Of a stretch of DNA of 64,000 bases, positions 48,101 through 60,009 are shown one piece after another. How positions within the stretch are numbered: the first letter of the stretch is position 1; the number at the start of each line of letters is the position of its first letter. This DNA comes from Acanthochlamys bracteata (lineage: Eukaryota; Streptophyta; Magnoliopsida; Pandanales; Velloziaceae): the NCBI GenBank assembly GCA_019914995.1, contig CM034128.1, forward strand, positions 2,110,501 to 2,174,500, written 5' to 3'. The notes beneath the pieces were generated by a model. That model saw nothing but the letters and a program-made list of their open reading frames with translations. It was not told the origin of the DNA and searched no databases. A program made the position numbers and the translations under genes.

Positions 48101-50914
48101 ATCTACTATTTCCAAGGGAAAAACAGCAGGCGTTTGAAAAGGAAAAAGTAAGAAAAGGGAAACAAAGGTTGACTAACAACCTCCAACTTGAAAAGAAAAC
48201 TACAGCTAAAGTCCACTCTAAAAGCATAGAAAGTACGATTCAGACCGTACGTAAAGACATAATACCTCATAGTCAATCAGCTGAATAATATTCTTCTTTC
48301 CTTTCAAAATTTTTAAATACTCGATCTCTTGACAAAACCCATATGCAGTTTGGTAGTCACGGCCCTTAAGTTTGATCTTTTTTAGGGCATATATTGTACA
48401 ATCTGAGGCTATCACTTTGTGAACTTCACTACTTCCACCACTGCCAATCTTGCCAAGCTTTTGATAGAGTTTCCCATTAACTTTGAAAAATACATCTGGG
48501 TCATACTTCTTTTTACGGGAAGCCTTTTCTACCTTGCTTCTCTGAGAAGGTTGGGAATCTACATTTGAAGATTTATTGCTTGTCGAACAAGCCTGCTTTT
48601 GGCCACTGCTCAAATTTGTTGGAATTGCCTTTCCTTTATCTCCTTCGTCAACATTCAGCACATTTAAATGATCTCTAAGCCCAGGATGTTCACTGTGACT
48701 AACAATCTGTCCATCATTAACTTCATCTTCCCCACAGGCTTGTGAAACCTCTGTAGGCACTGATGATGTATGTGTAGGAAAGGCAGCCTGCCCAGCCAAA
48801 AGAGCATGTGTGGACTGGAGTGTTGAGAATAGATCAGCAGACATATGAGTTGCACATGAAGAGCCAACAACGGAACATCGAGTAAACGGCTCTGCATATT
48901 GGTAAACAGCATCAGGTTGATCCCTCTTTTCAAGGTTATTTATAGTTTGCGCAGGTCCCTTGCTCAAAAAATTCTGATGAACACACTCTCGACGATTTTC
49001 TACTGAGGTACTCGAACAGCCTTCCACCTCTGTCAATGCAAGAGAACCCAGATAAGAACAAATGTCTTCCATTCTAATCTCAGGTGTGTTTCGAACATGA
49101 TCACCTGCATTATTGGAGTATAAGAGAAATTCATACAATTTGAACATGCACCACACAACTAGTACAAAAGCACAGATTGCAAGCAAATAGTAAGAGATTT
49201 GAGAAGTTTGACATGGAAAGTTACTCTTACTTGGGAAATTTGGGCCACTCGCAATGGTTTTCAACTCACTAGCACCATCCTTCTGCACAACAAAGTGATC
49301 CATTGGCTCTTCGGGCTGTGTAGTGGTTGTCCCAGTTAAAAGACAATCCTCCGGGGAACCCATCCCCAAATCAGCGAAGCCTTCTTTTCTTTGATCACGC
49401 ATAACATTTAGTAACTTCCCAGCTCCTGTATGTCCACTTTGGAGGGATCTCTTGACAATGTTATCATGAATTGGCTTGGAAGTTGATGCATTACACTTAG
49501 TCAAGTTAGTTTGAGAAATTAAGATCCGGCTTGGTCGATAGACTGGTTGCATTGTACCTAAAGTTCATCAACAGAAAAAGATCCATCAACAAAGCCAGCA
49601 ATGATATCTCAGTTCATATTATTTACATGGTTAGAATGGAAAATTCATTGGATAATTAGAGGAAAAGAAATAAAAAGAATCAAATAGGCAGTCAATGATA
49701 TAGTTCCTAGGTCTCCACTCTCTTACTTCATCCCTGTATACTAGGCCAGTCATTTTATTCCTTGTTTATTTGTTGAACAGTCTAAATCCTCAATCATTCT
49801 TGTAAACCACCCAAGTCCTTGCAATTTCAGATGTAATTCTACTTCCTCAGGTATTGCTCTTTGATACTAGTTCTCACGGTTACTTCCATGAGACAGCTAA
49901 TATTTCCACAGGAACTTATGTGGCTATACAAAGGTCAATGTGGAGAGATAAGCCCCATCGAAACCATGTCCTCAAATATCATATGGCAAAAGCACTAATG
50001 CACAAAACAAGGGAGGAAAAGAGGAAAGAGCTTGAGAGGACCTGCTGGTTTATAGCAATCTAGTTGCTAAAAACATGACACTAAGGAACGCCTGGTGTCG
50101 TATCAAAAGCATCAAAGTCATTCTTTCTCTGTCAGAATCTGGAAAGTGCATTGGCCATAGTTTCAAAATCTGTCTCCCCTCTTGCAGTTGTTAAACTTCT
50201 AGCTGCATTGTTGTTGAGAATATTATCCAGTAAAAAAGTACGGTTTAAAGGCTTGATACATGCCCAAACATACATTTAAATAGATTCGTCCAGCTTGCAC
50301 AATCACGCAACTCAAAGTTTAACGTCACTAATTCATATAATGCTACCTATTGGTTGATACATAAACTCAACTAATCAAGTAACATTGGAAAACCAATATA
50401 GGAACTAAACCAGAGAGTGAATCCACAGATTTTTGAGAAGACAAGCAGAAGCCGATTCACCGAAAACCCAAATTCTAAAGCCTAATAACTTCCTGAGCAC
50501 TTAAATTGGCAGCACGGAGTAAAAACATAAAGTTTAACATTTACAAACTACTCAGATACTGTAGAGACATAAACAGAGACAGCAATGCTCCTTAAATTCA
50601 GAGTTCAGTACCAAATTATATCCAAAAAGTTGCAAGCCAAAAACTTAAAAACGGATCAATACAAAACATTTGAATTCCAAATTTGAGAGAGAGAGCGAGG
50701 GAGTTAAGGGACCTAGGGGCTTGTGGCGTCTAATTGCGGCCTGAATTTGTCGGAGGAAATCGGGAGGTGAAAATGTTCTAGAAGAAGAAGAAGAAGACGA
50801 AGTAGTAGAAGAGGTAAAGTTCGTCTCTCCGGCAATGGTCCTGCTTAACGGCGTCGGAGGCTGTGGTGGGGCCTTCTCGGACGGAAGTTCACCGTCGTCA
50901 GCGTTCCTCTCCAT
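45171..50914 (-). CDS. MPS1/TTK-type dual-specificity kinase, 740 aa (782 aa if one intron is kept)
   Basis: MPS1 kinases act in the spindle assembly checkpoint at kinetochores; the plant members lack the animal N-terminal TPR. Exons in transcript order: 50713-50914, 49231-49557, 48266-49104, 46668-46868, 45737-45898, 45171-45662. The interval 49105-49230 is a stop-free intron that may be retained. The N-terminus is Ser/Pro-rich and disordered, with [20 protein letters not shown] early. The kinase domain, in the C-terminal half, has all key motifs: glycine loop [14 protein letters not shown], catalytic lysine ALKKIKL, helix-C Glu in [10 protein letters not shown], catalytic loop [13 protein letters not shown] (HSD in place of HRD), LIDFGIAKA, the MPS1-type loop [10 protein letters not shown], and [16 protein letters not shown]. 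The tail is a short basic/coiled segment. The YMSPEA and CQEIEYL forms support MPS1 over other kinases. The intron between exon 1 and 49557 is over 1.1 kb. Confidence 0.92.
49105..49230 (-). other. 126-nt stop-free intron in the kinase gene encoding a possible membrane segment
   Basis: The minus-strand sequence starts GTAAGAGT and ends CAATAATGCAG, both strong splice signals, and is T-rich like other introns here. It is exactly 42 codons long and continues the reading frame without a stop. Splicing yields NFPSDHVRNT. Retention yields an extra stretch with the hydrophobic run [15 protein letters not shown] followed by KLYEFLLY, which would be predicted as one transmembrane helix. This fits the exitron type of alternative intron. 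Confidence 0.65.
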
Positions 50915-52884
50915 CTGCTACAGCCGCGGCACTGATGGTCGGACCTAACTGCATCTCTCCGGCCAAATCCTTTCAATCTCCGGAAAACCTCTATCTCTCT
51001 CTCTCAGAGCGCTACAGTCAGTTCTCGGTTAGTGGAGCGGACATTTTGAAATGGTTTTAGAAATTTGCAAGATCAGACTACGTTTGGATTTGTTCGCGAT
51101 AACAGTTGCTTTATTTGTTTGGCGAAGCCTAGTACTGCTGCTACTAAAGCACGCAACATTCTTTTATGCAATATCAACGCCGTATTTCAAATTTATTTTT
51201 AAAAAAATGTTAACATTTTTTTTTATTTAAATACTTTTTTTTCAAAAGTATTTTCAAATATTTTTTCAATCAATAGACCGTAAGTCACGCAATTAACTCA
51301 AAGTTTCTAAAGGAGTACAATTTTTTGAATCAAATAGCTCGTTTCATCAAATTTTGCATTTTTAGACAAATTTGATTCTGTTACGTGCATTTTTTCAGTA
51401 TCTAGAAATTATATATTACAATGCAGTCGTTCCTTTGTGTCTGAACGAATATGCCTTCCCAGCCTACTTCTGTGAATCAGACTGCTTTCTGGTAGATACC
51501 TGTAAATGAAAGAGCAAAGAAGCCATGCTTGTTCATTCAAATTCACATTTTATAATATATAGCAATAACATTTTATATAAAAGAAGTAATTCCCACAATC
51601 TTGACCAAAGGTTTATAAACGGAAAATATATATTTTTTAAAATAAGTTTTAATTTTTAATTTTAAAAATGGAAAAATAATCATAAAATAATTTTATTATG
51701 TAATTTTTATATTTTTTAAATTTTTATAAAAAATATATTAAAACATATAAATTAAAATTTTTTAAAATGGAATGCCAAAATCGGACAAAGGTAGACGGAT
51801 AACGGTAGATATTATTGGAGTCTGGATTTCGGTTCGGAATTTGGTGTCTGGCATTTAGTATGAGTTCGATCAATCTACTAACAAAAACGAACCCAATGAA
51901 TCTACAGTTGCAAACGAAACCGGTTTGTTATCGACTCGAGCTTGAATAGCAAACAACAAAGAAAAAAAAAGAATTATTATAGTGTCAAAATGTTCGGACT
52001 GATTTTTTAAAATTAAAACAAAAAATTTTAAAAATTTAAAATGGATTTATTTTATCTAAATAAATAATAAAATTTATAATAAATTTTTTATACTTAATAA
52101 TTTAAATTTTTATAATATTAATATTGTCAAAATTTAAAACTTAGATGAAAAAAATTAAAAACACTTTCAAATATCACCATAATTATCAAATGCGTCAAAA
52201 TATAGAACCAAATGGGGTCGTTTAAAATTACGTTATGAAAAAATACTTTTCAATTTTTCAGTTCATGATTACTAATAAAATTTTTATAATTTTTTACAAA
52301 ATATATCTAAAATTTTAAATATAAAATCTATATTATTATTAGTTAATTTTTATTATTATTTTGAAATAGTAAAATAAAAATAACATTATAATTCTAAAAA
52401 AATATTTTGCAAAAACACTTCCAAATCGTCCCGAATCTCCCGAGCTTTCCTTCAGCAATAAAAGCGCAACGATGAGAACATTTTCACTCTATACTTAAAA
52501 CATTTCAATTGTACGCTCTTCTAGTGGCCCTTATCTGTTGTCTACTCCACAATCATTTTTAGCTGGACAATTAGTTCAGCAACTGCTTGGTTAACAATCA
52601 CAAAGAAGATACCACTTCGGACAACCTACTGTATCCAAAAATGTGGATATTATCTTCAAAATCATCCCACGAATTCCTGCAACAAAGAATCAAGAGTTAA
52701 AACAGGCTGGAAGCAAAATGCAAGTTTCCCATTTCTTGTGTAAATAGTTCATGCCGGAACTAAAATGCACATACATCATCGGTAATTTCTTCTGAGCGAA
52801 ATATTTGCCAGTATCCTGTGCAGTCTTTCCTTGAAAAATCTTTGCTTAGTTAACCCTTTCTAATTGGAGATAATCATCAATCGA
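50915..52884. other. Intergenic region between the kinase and KDTA genes
   Basis: The first 150-200 bp are the leader and promoter of the kinase gene (minus strand). The centre is AT-rich with one MITE-like repeat. From about 52440 it is probably the KDTA 3' UTR and flank. No further gene is seen. Confidence 0.6.
52214..52431. repeat. AT-rich MITE with GTTTGG-type ends, diverged copy
   Basis: The left end GGGGTCGTTTAAAATTACG pairs with the inverted right end GGGACGATTTGGAAGTGTT. The core is A/T-rich, as in the 17597 copy. Borders are approximate and the assignment is weaker than for 17597. Confidence 0.35.
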
Positions 52885-55800
52885 TCAAGCTTCGACGTCC
52901 AATCTTTCAATAATGAAAGTGCTCATGAGATTCCAAACACGATTAAGAATCCCATCAGAGAGCAATTTAAATGCTTTTAATGCAGCCTCTCGATGAGCTA
53001 TCAAAGCTTCATTATTGTTAAGTAACCTGCTGATGGCATCAGCCAGTTCAAACTTCCCTGAAACCTGTCAAGACAGTTCACCAATATAAATATGATACGT
53101 TCAAAGGAGTAGGGATCAAGCTATAAGGAAGTAGCTATCCGAATGAACATGTACCTAAGCCCAGCAGTTCTCATTTTATGGATACTTTAACCTACAAACA
53201 GAATACCAACCAGTACAATTTACCTTCAAAATAATTACAGAACCTGATAGGTAAGTTCCTTACCTAACCATTAACTTGATTGGTGAAAATGGACCATCCA
53301 AAACCTATTTAGCTGCATGCTACCTAGCATCTGACAACAGCTAGATCTAGATGGAAGGTTCATGACGAGAAAATAATGATACATCTATGGTTCATATTAG
53401 ATGAGGAGAATTTACAAGATCACTCGAAAAAGAACCACAACAGAGAGATGATCGTATAAGGATCACATTGATCTACTGGAAGCAGTCTTTATAAGAGAGC
53501 AGCATGCTCACCTGCAAAACTGATAAAGGGTCCGACTTCTGCATCTCCTTTAACATATGTGAGAAGTGTCCGACATGAGGACCTGAGAGTTAGTAGACAA
53601 TCATCTTTATACCAAGAAACAGTGGACTACTAACTTCTGTAGGTGCTAGGCTACAACAATCAACCTGTCAATACAGCACAGCCTGCAGCTGCAGCCTCTG
53701 CAATATTGTGTCCACTTAAACTTGGTAAAAAGGAACCACCAACTACAGCTATAGGGGTGAATCTGTACAACTTTCTTAATTCACCTGTATAAACAAAAAT
53801 TCTCATTTATCAAGAGATTGTATGAAATTTTTACTTGGAACCAAGTGCCTGAAAGGAAAGTATATTAGTTAGGTAAAACAATTACCAAGTACCTCATTCT
53901 CATTATATTTATCTAACATTACATTAAGCTCGCAATCTGAAAATTCAAGTCTTTAACAGCATCAAATTAAAGATTGAAAATCCAAGTCCCTAATTTGATT
54001 TGCTGCCCTCTGAGGCAAAACTACACATCTCGTATACAAGAATCTTGTTATCATATCCACAAAGCCACCACATTAACTTAATTTACGGTGCTATGAAAGA
54101 CATTAAAAATATATTGAAGCTTTAATTAAATCTGCTAAACAACCAAGACATGCCTACCCAAAGTGTCAATAAAATAGAAGTTGGTGCAAGGACAAATTGT
54201 TTCACTTTTAGACCTCAACACCACGATAAAGCCTTCTCTCTTCAATGCCTGCAGATAAATGACATGCAACTGAAAATTATAACTAAGAATATCTGATAAA
54301 CTTCAGGTAATTCAGAACTTGGATATCTGGTTTAAGAGTTTATTTAAATTGAATTGATAGTTGGCATCTGTATGTATGATACATTTTCATGATGGCGGAC
54401 ATTTGTATCAATGTAACTCTGTAGCTTCTTGGAATATATGAGCCAGCAGAAGTCAGACGACATCACCATCCCATGCTCAGTTAGCTATGAATACTCAGTA
54501 CTTTCCATCTGATCATGTATGAGTCTATTGGACATCAACCCTCACTTGGTTCATGGTCAAAAGGCAATGAAGAATAGGATCCACTAGTATGCATGAAAAT
54601 AGTTCTAAAGAACTCAAGTATTGATGCACGACTCATGCTTCACATCAACAACCCAAGATAGACGAACAAGACCACAACATTGATGCAGGATAAATCCATC
54701 TTAATTGGAATTATCCATACAACTTCATCACGTTCAACATATTGTCACCAGATATGCATTCAGTTAATTGTAAAATATCGTAGTTCTCAGTGTTCTCCAC
54801 TGATTAGACATAACATGACGCATGCTTGGTGAAAGCCCGTATGTATGAGAAAATTAAAATGCAGTATAAAATAATCTGGATACAGCAGGTTGAAATGAAC
54901 CATACTTCAATGATATTAGGAATGTACCTCAGCAACTTCCCTTCCATGTTGGGGATGTCTAGTAGCAACCACAGTTAGTAAGTCGGGGAAAGTCTTCACA
55001 AGCTCCTTATGGACCCACAGTATGGCTGCAGCTTATTTTGTGGAGACGATTTGTAATTATAAGGGAAGATACTTAAGAATTTATGAGTGTTTAGATGCTG
55101 AACTCTAATCTGATAACATCACATATGCATGCTAGTAAAGTGCAAACAACATATTATAACTGTGCTCCTACTGATTCACTAAGAATCAATAAATACACAA
55201 AGCAGAGAAAGCACTTCTACAAGTTTCAACCTACTAACTCACTTCTACTAACAGTAGACATCATTCATCATTTTACTTCCTTAAAATGACAAGAAACGGC
55301 AACCAGAGGCATCTTCACGAAATCATAAGCAATAATCAATAGCATAGCTCATTGGGAATACCGCCCTTCAACAAAAATATATAACACCAATCTTTGGCAT
55401 GCAAAGAACTGACCTTCCTCTTCACCTTGATGAATGGAGGCTGCCATCCAAATAGGCCTGTTTTTAGTCTGCAGCGGAAGATCTTCTTCCATTTTATCAA
55501 CATCCTCATGGAGCAAGGAACCTCCAGCAACTAAATGGAATGGAAAAGAAAACCTCTATAAGCATGAAAGTAATCTAACACTTTTGTTGATCTAACTTCC
55601 CACATGAGGCCCAACCATTTTGACACGTATCAAAGATTTATACTCATAAACAGACACTTTATTGAAAAGTGACTGTAGAATCCAAGATAGCTGATATTAT
55701 TATATTTCAAGTTATATCTAGTTTTACTTTCCATGCCAAGCATAAAAAAATTCACGACCTGAGAAGCCTTGCGTCGTCCTACAAAAGATTATGAATCTCC

Positions 55801-57772
55801 AGATTTAGATATCAATATAGTAAGCTTCATTTTAGAAACTGCAAACTCATTTTCTTTTTTTTCTTGCTCTCCCTTAGCAGCGGGAAAGAAGTGCATTTTC
55901 ATCCCTCCCTGGTTACACTTGATCTAAAGCAGGAGATTAAAAATCTCATCAACATACACATTTCATGTGTCAAATATTTCTCATCTCACATTTAAATATA
56001 CCTTTAGGATAAAATATTAGCAGCTTTGGGAGATACCAAATTGCTTGGCTTGCACTGATAATTATGTACGGAGCTTACTCCAGCCAAGCGACAAGCATAC
56101 TCACAATTAATCAACCTTTTTAACTTAGTATATGTGAGGTTATGCTAAGTGACAAAGTGTACCATATTTCAAGTCGCCTGCAAAATGTATGATGTACGGT
56201 GGTGCTTGCAACAGCTGAAAACGAATAGCCTCGGTCGTGCTCTGCTAATTATCAAGTTAGTAAATGATTATGCAGTGTACCAGTTTGAATTGTATTAAAA
56301 AAATGAATCAAAGTGCGCACCAGAGATGCAATAAAAGAAAATTTTGACAACATCAGCGAGACCAATGGCTTCGCCATGGACCAGCGCTTAAACGATATTG
56401 AAGACATCCGACCATTTAGCAAACCCAAAGCAATCTGAGCAAAGTAAAATTGTTAGATTCAATCAGTATATGAAATTGCTCCTTGATATTTTTAAGAGGA
56501 TAGACGTGATGAAGAAAATGTGAAAAGAAAGTGAATATCAAGGACAACTTTTAAGATCCTTAAAAGTTTAATTTGACATTATAGAGTGTTTTAGGTTCTG
56601 TTAGCTTAAAATATCAGCCTTAACATTACAAATTCAATTCATAAAACAGTGACATATTCAGATGCTTTTTGAATACAAAATTCACAGTGACAGTTACTGC
56701 AAGGTCAAAATATTGGGCCCATTATCTGGAAAATAAAGAAAAATGTATCTAAGTACTCACTCCTTTCTCTGATGCAGAAATGATGAGATTTGGCCATAGT
56801 TCACTTTCCATCAGAAATATAGCTGTCGGTTTCCAGTAAGTAAGGAATTCATCCATTGGCCAAGGGAGATCAACAGGAGCAAACTGTAAAAATGAGATAT
56901 TTCTCAGAATAACAATGACAATGACAACCGCAATACATAGCTAAACAACTACATTTCATAGTGAAATGGCAAAATCCTACAGCTGCTGCAAGATTTTGAG
57001 TAGATAAAATGTCAAAGTCAACTATAATCTCAGTAATAAAATTAGATGAACATTACATTATTGAAAGTCTTATTGATTCTAAAGAAGATTCAAATAGAGA
57101 ACATGTCTAAGCTTGATAGTTTTTCTAATTGGTAACTGCACCTGATAGATAACACCATCTGGAAGCTGATCCTTGATGACTTCGCTATAAGGGGAAACCA
57201 CCAAAAGAAAGTTAGTCCATAATATACATCAAAGATGTGGAGTAGCATGAAACTTTATGATTCACTTTGGTAACAAGTATTTGAGGAAATTTTGGTTATG
57301 TTTGAGGTAGTTGTGTTGTTTGTGGATGAAGATAAGATGTTTCATGTACATACAAGGCAGAAATGGTGGTTGTTGTCATGAGGATTGTGCAGTTGGAAAG
57401 GCGACAGATGCAGTGCCTGATGATAGGAATCGCAGCTAAACCTTCGCCTGGCTAAAACAGAAACATAAATACATAGAATATTGTGATTCTAAGAAAAAAC
57501 AACATATGCATATTGAAGCACAATGAATAAACGTGCATACCTAGAGAAACAGCATGGAACCAGAAAAGATGTCGGTGGTTAGAGCTGGTGGTAGGCTGAG
57601 GGCATGGAGCAGAGGGACGACCCACACGCTCGGGCCAACGGGACGGATGCTCCAACCCCCGCAGGCGGCGCCAGTGAAGTTGCAAAACCACCAATGGCGT
57701 AGCGGCCAAGGTTGCCGCCCTATAGACTGCATAGGCGGCCTTCCCCCAACCCCGACAAGTTGTCAGCGACAT
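52885..57772 (-). CDS. KDTA: Kdo transferase (KDTA/WaaA-like, GT30), 453 aa
   Basis: This is the plant homologue of bacterial WaaA, which moves 3-deoxy-D-manno-octulosonate from CMP-Kdo to lipid A precursors. The Arabidopsis protein is mitochondrial and its native acceptor is uncertain. Twelve exons in transcript order: 57541-57772, 57354-57447, 57142-57184, 56761-56883, 56321-56434, 56163-56241, 55414-55530, 54928-55025, 54158-54248, 53665-53784, 53512-53582, 52885-53064; 454 codons with stop, all phases correct. The basic, Ala-rich N-terminus (GWGKAAYAVYRAATLAATPL) may be a membrane anchor or targeting signal. The catalytic base motif is FHAVSLGEG, spanning the exon 1/2 junction. MESELWPNLIISASEKG, TVVATRHPQHGREVAE and VVGGSFLPSLSGHNIAEAA are the other family hallmarks. 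The end is WNLMSTFIIERLDVEA. Nothing is missing compared with the family. The gene presumably came from an endosymbiont ancestor. Confidence 0.93.
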
Positions 57773-57953
57773 CCTTGTCGCTACTCAACGCTCGTCTCGT
57801 TAAACAGCGTGATAGCCAGATCAGCGACTTCACCGGCTCAGGTTAGAAGATTTACTAAGTAGGAGAGAATCCGGTAAATGAACGGGGATCGACGATGAAT
57901 GCGGGTAGGTCTGGTGGCAGTGGAGCGACGTCGAGGGAGAGTAGCTGAATGGC

Positions 57954-57987
<34 letters not shown>

Positions 57988-60009
57988 TCTGGATTTTACA
58001 GCTTTTTGGCTTTTCTTGGCAGCTGGGCCTAGTTTGAACTTTCCAGTGGGATCACGATCCTCTGAATTTGGGGGTTAATTTATATCATAAATGTAACCCT
58101 CTTATTAGTTATTTTAGATAATGTTTTTCAATTTTTATTTTTTATTTTATTTTTTAATATATATTTTATAAATTATTTAAAAATTTGAAAAATATAAAAA
58201 ATTTTACATAATAAAATTTTTTTTTATTATATATTTTTATTGTTTTTTAAAAATAAAAACTTTTTTAAAAAATAAAAATATTTATTATTTTATTTATTTT
58301 ATAAACATTTACAAACGTACTCTTAGTTTGCAATTATTATTTTCTTTTACTTCTGGAGTCTTTTTCCTCTTGTTTTACATTAGCACGAACTAGAATATTA
58401 CAATTACACGTCTGTAACCTTAGCACTGGCCGTTAGCTAGAACAAATATGTCCACAAGCACAGAGGACTAAAAAACTTAAAAACCAGACCAAAAAGCCGA
58501 AGTCGAAAAGATGAAATGGCTCCTTTCATGTACTATCCCCAACGTTCCGGACCCGATCAGAACCAACTGTTGTCAACCTCGTACAACCTCGCATGTGGGC
58601 TTTACAAGGAACAGAAAAATTTCATAGCCTCATACTATGGTGATGACAACATTGTATATTCCCCAACTCCTTCTTTGCCGGCTTGCCGGCCGGCCAAGTT
58701 CTTACTCAACCAGTTAGTCGCAAGCATAAATCATAACAAGACCCACTTCGCAATCTAAAGGGACCTGAAAGCGACCGTTAATGGTTTCTCTTCAGCATCT
58801 CCTTTTTAAGATGCTTTGCTTGATGTTCTAGTTAACAGCATAACGCTTGAGTTCTAGTGCAAGAGCTACATATATCTTGACGTGGTTAACAATTTATCTG
58901 CCAACGTTAGCAGTTTCTCGAGTACACCTGGCAGGCGTACGCGACGATTTCTCCAGACTGTGATGAGACTACTTGGTCGTTGATGATGATAGTGAAGTGT
59001 TTTCTGTCCTCTATATCTAATCTCTATCTACATCCATCTGTTTGAATTAATGCAAAACTCACTGAATAGTGCCGGCCCTTGGAGTTGGAAGACCTGAAGC
59101 GATTGGGGTAGCAAGCAACTAGGGACCCAACAATTTCTTTGTGTTTGGCTTGACCGGGAAAAATTAAATTAAAGCCTATCGCTGTTTGTTTTTTAACGTT
59201 GAAGTAATTAAACTTATTGTGATTATTACCATTTGTTGGCGGGCACGCTTGGTGAGGATTCGTGCGAGCACGTCAGCGCGATGGAAGGAGTTTCTTCTCA
59301 AGGAATGCAGATAATATTCCGCCTAACTAAAGTCTTCGAAATTGAAACGAAAATAACCTAAGGATAAACAAGTAATCAAATTATCAATCAAAGAGTAATT
59401 ACAATTGTTAATTGATTTTTTTTATAGTTAGCAGGCGTGCAAAGTTTGATTGGTTTGTTTCCAGAGCAGAGCAGGTGATCAGTAATTGCAGTAGCGTTCT
59501 TTTGTTTCTTTCATTTTTTTGGCAGCGGTAGACCCGGCAGTTGTCAGTCAACTTGCGCCGGCGGAGCAAAGACCGGTGGTAACGTTGTTATTGTTGTTTG
59601 CTTTGGTCGTTGTTCTCCTTCTCTACTGATTCGTTTAAATCTTATGTGATTCCAGTGGTTTCCTTCCCTTCCCTTTTTTGTTCATTCACGTTCCAACTCT
59701 CTCTTGCCACAAACATCTCCTTCCTTCTTTCGTTTCACTTCAGAGCCAGCTCTTATAAGAAAGAAATCAAAGCAAAAAGAAACTACTAGTTAAAGCTTGC
59801 GTGCCTTGGTAGACTTTGTCTACAGCTTCTATTCCAAGTCTATCTTGTCAGATTTGGTGTTAGATTTATCTTAAAGATAAAGATTGATGACCGGTGATTG
59901 TTCTTGTTGTTCTACGAGATCAACGGTGCTCGGGTGCGCGTGAATTTTCTTTTCTTTTTCTTTTGTTTTTTGTTTTTTCACTCTCCGAAGATTTCGGCTC
60001 ACCAGCCGA
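57773..60009. other. Divergent region between the KDTA and ORP1-type genes
   Basis: The first 200 bp are the KDTA leader. The block 58080-58330 is AT-rich and MITE-like. A frame at 58516-58758 (80 codons, plus strand) lies in DNA of more normal base composition, but the peptide matches nothing I know and I do not call it a gene. From about 59470 onward the sequence is C/T-rich and probably the ORP1-type promoter and leader. Confidence 0.55.
57957..57984. repeat. (GA)14 microsatellite in the KDTA leader or promoter
   Basis: Fourteen uninterrupted GA dinucleotides lie about 190 bp upstream of the KDTA start, reading as CT repeats on the coding strand. CT tracts are common in plant leaders. The length is likely polymorphic. 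Confidence 0.9.

Noticed and set aside
49854..50063. 69-codon plus-strand frame
   Set aside because: It lies antisense in the first intron of the kinase gene and has no family resemblance.
58516..58758. 80-codon plus-strand frame between the KDTA and ORP1-type genes
   Set aside because: It has no recognisable relatives, no clear promoter and no splice context. It could be a fragment or chance and is not called as a gene.
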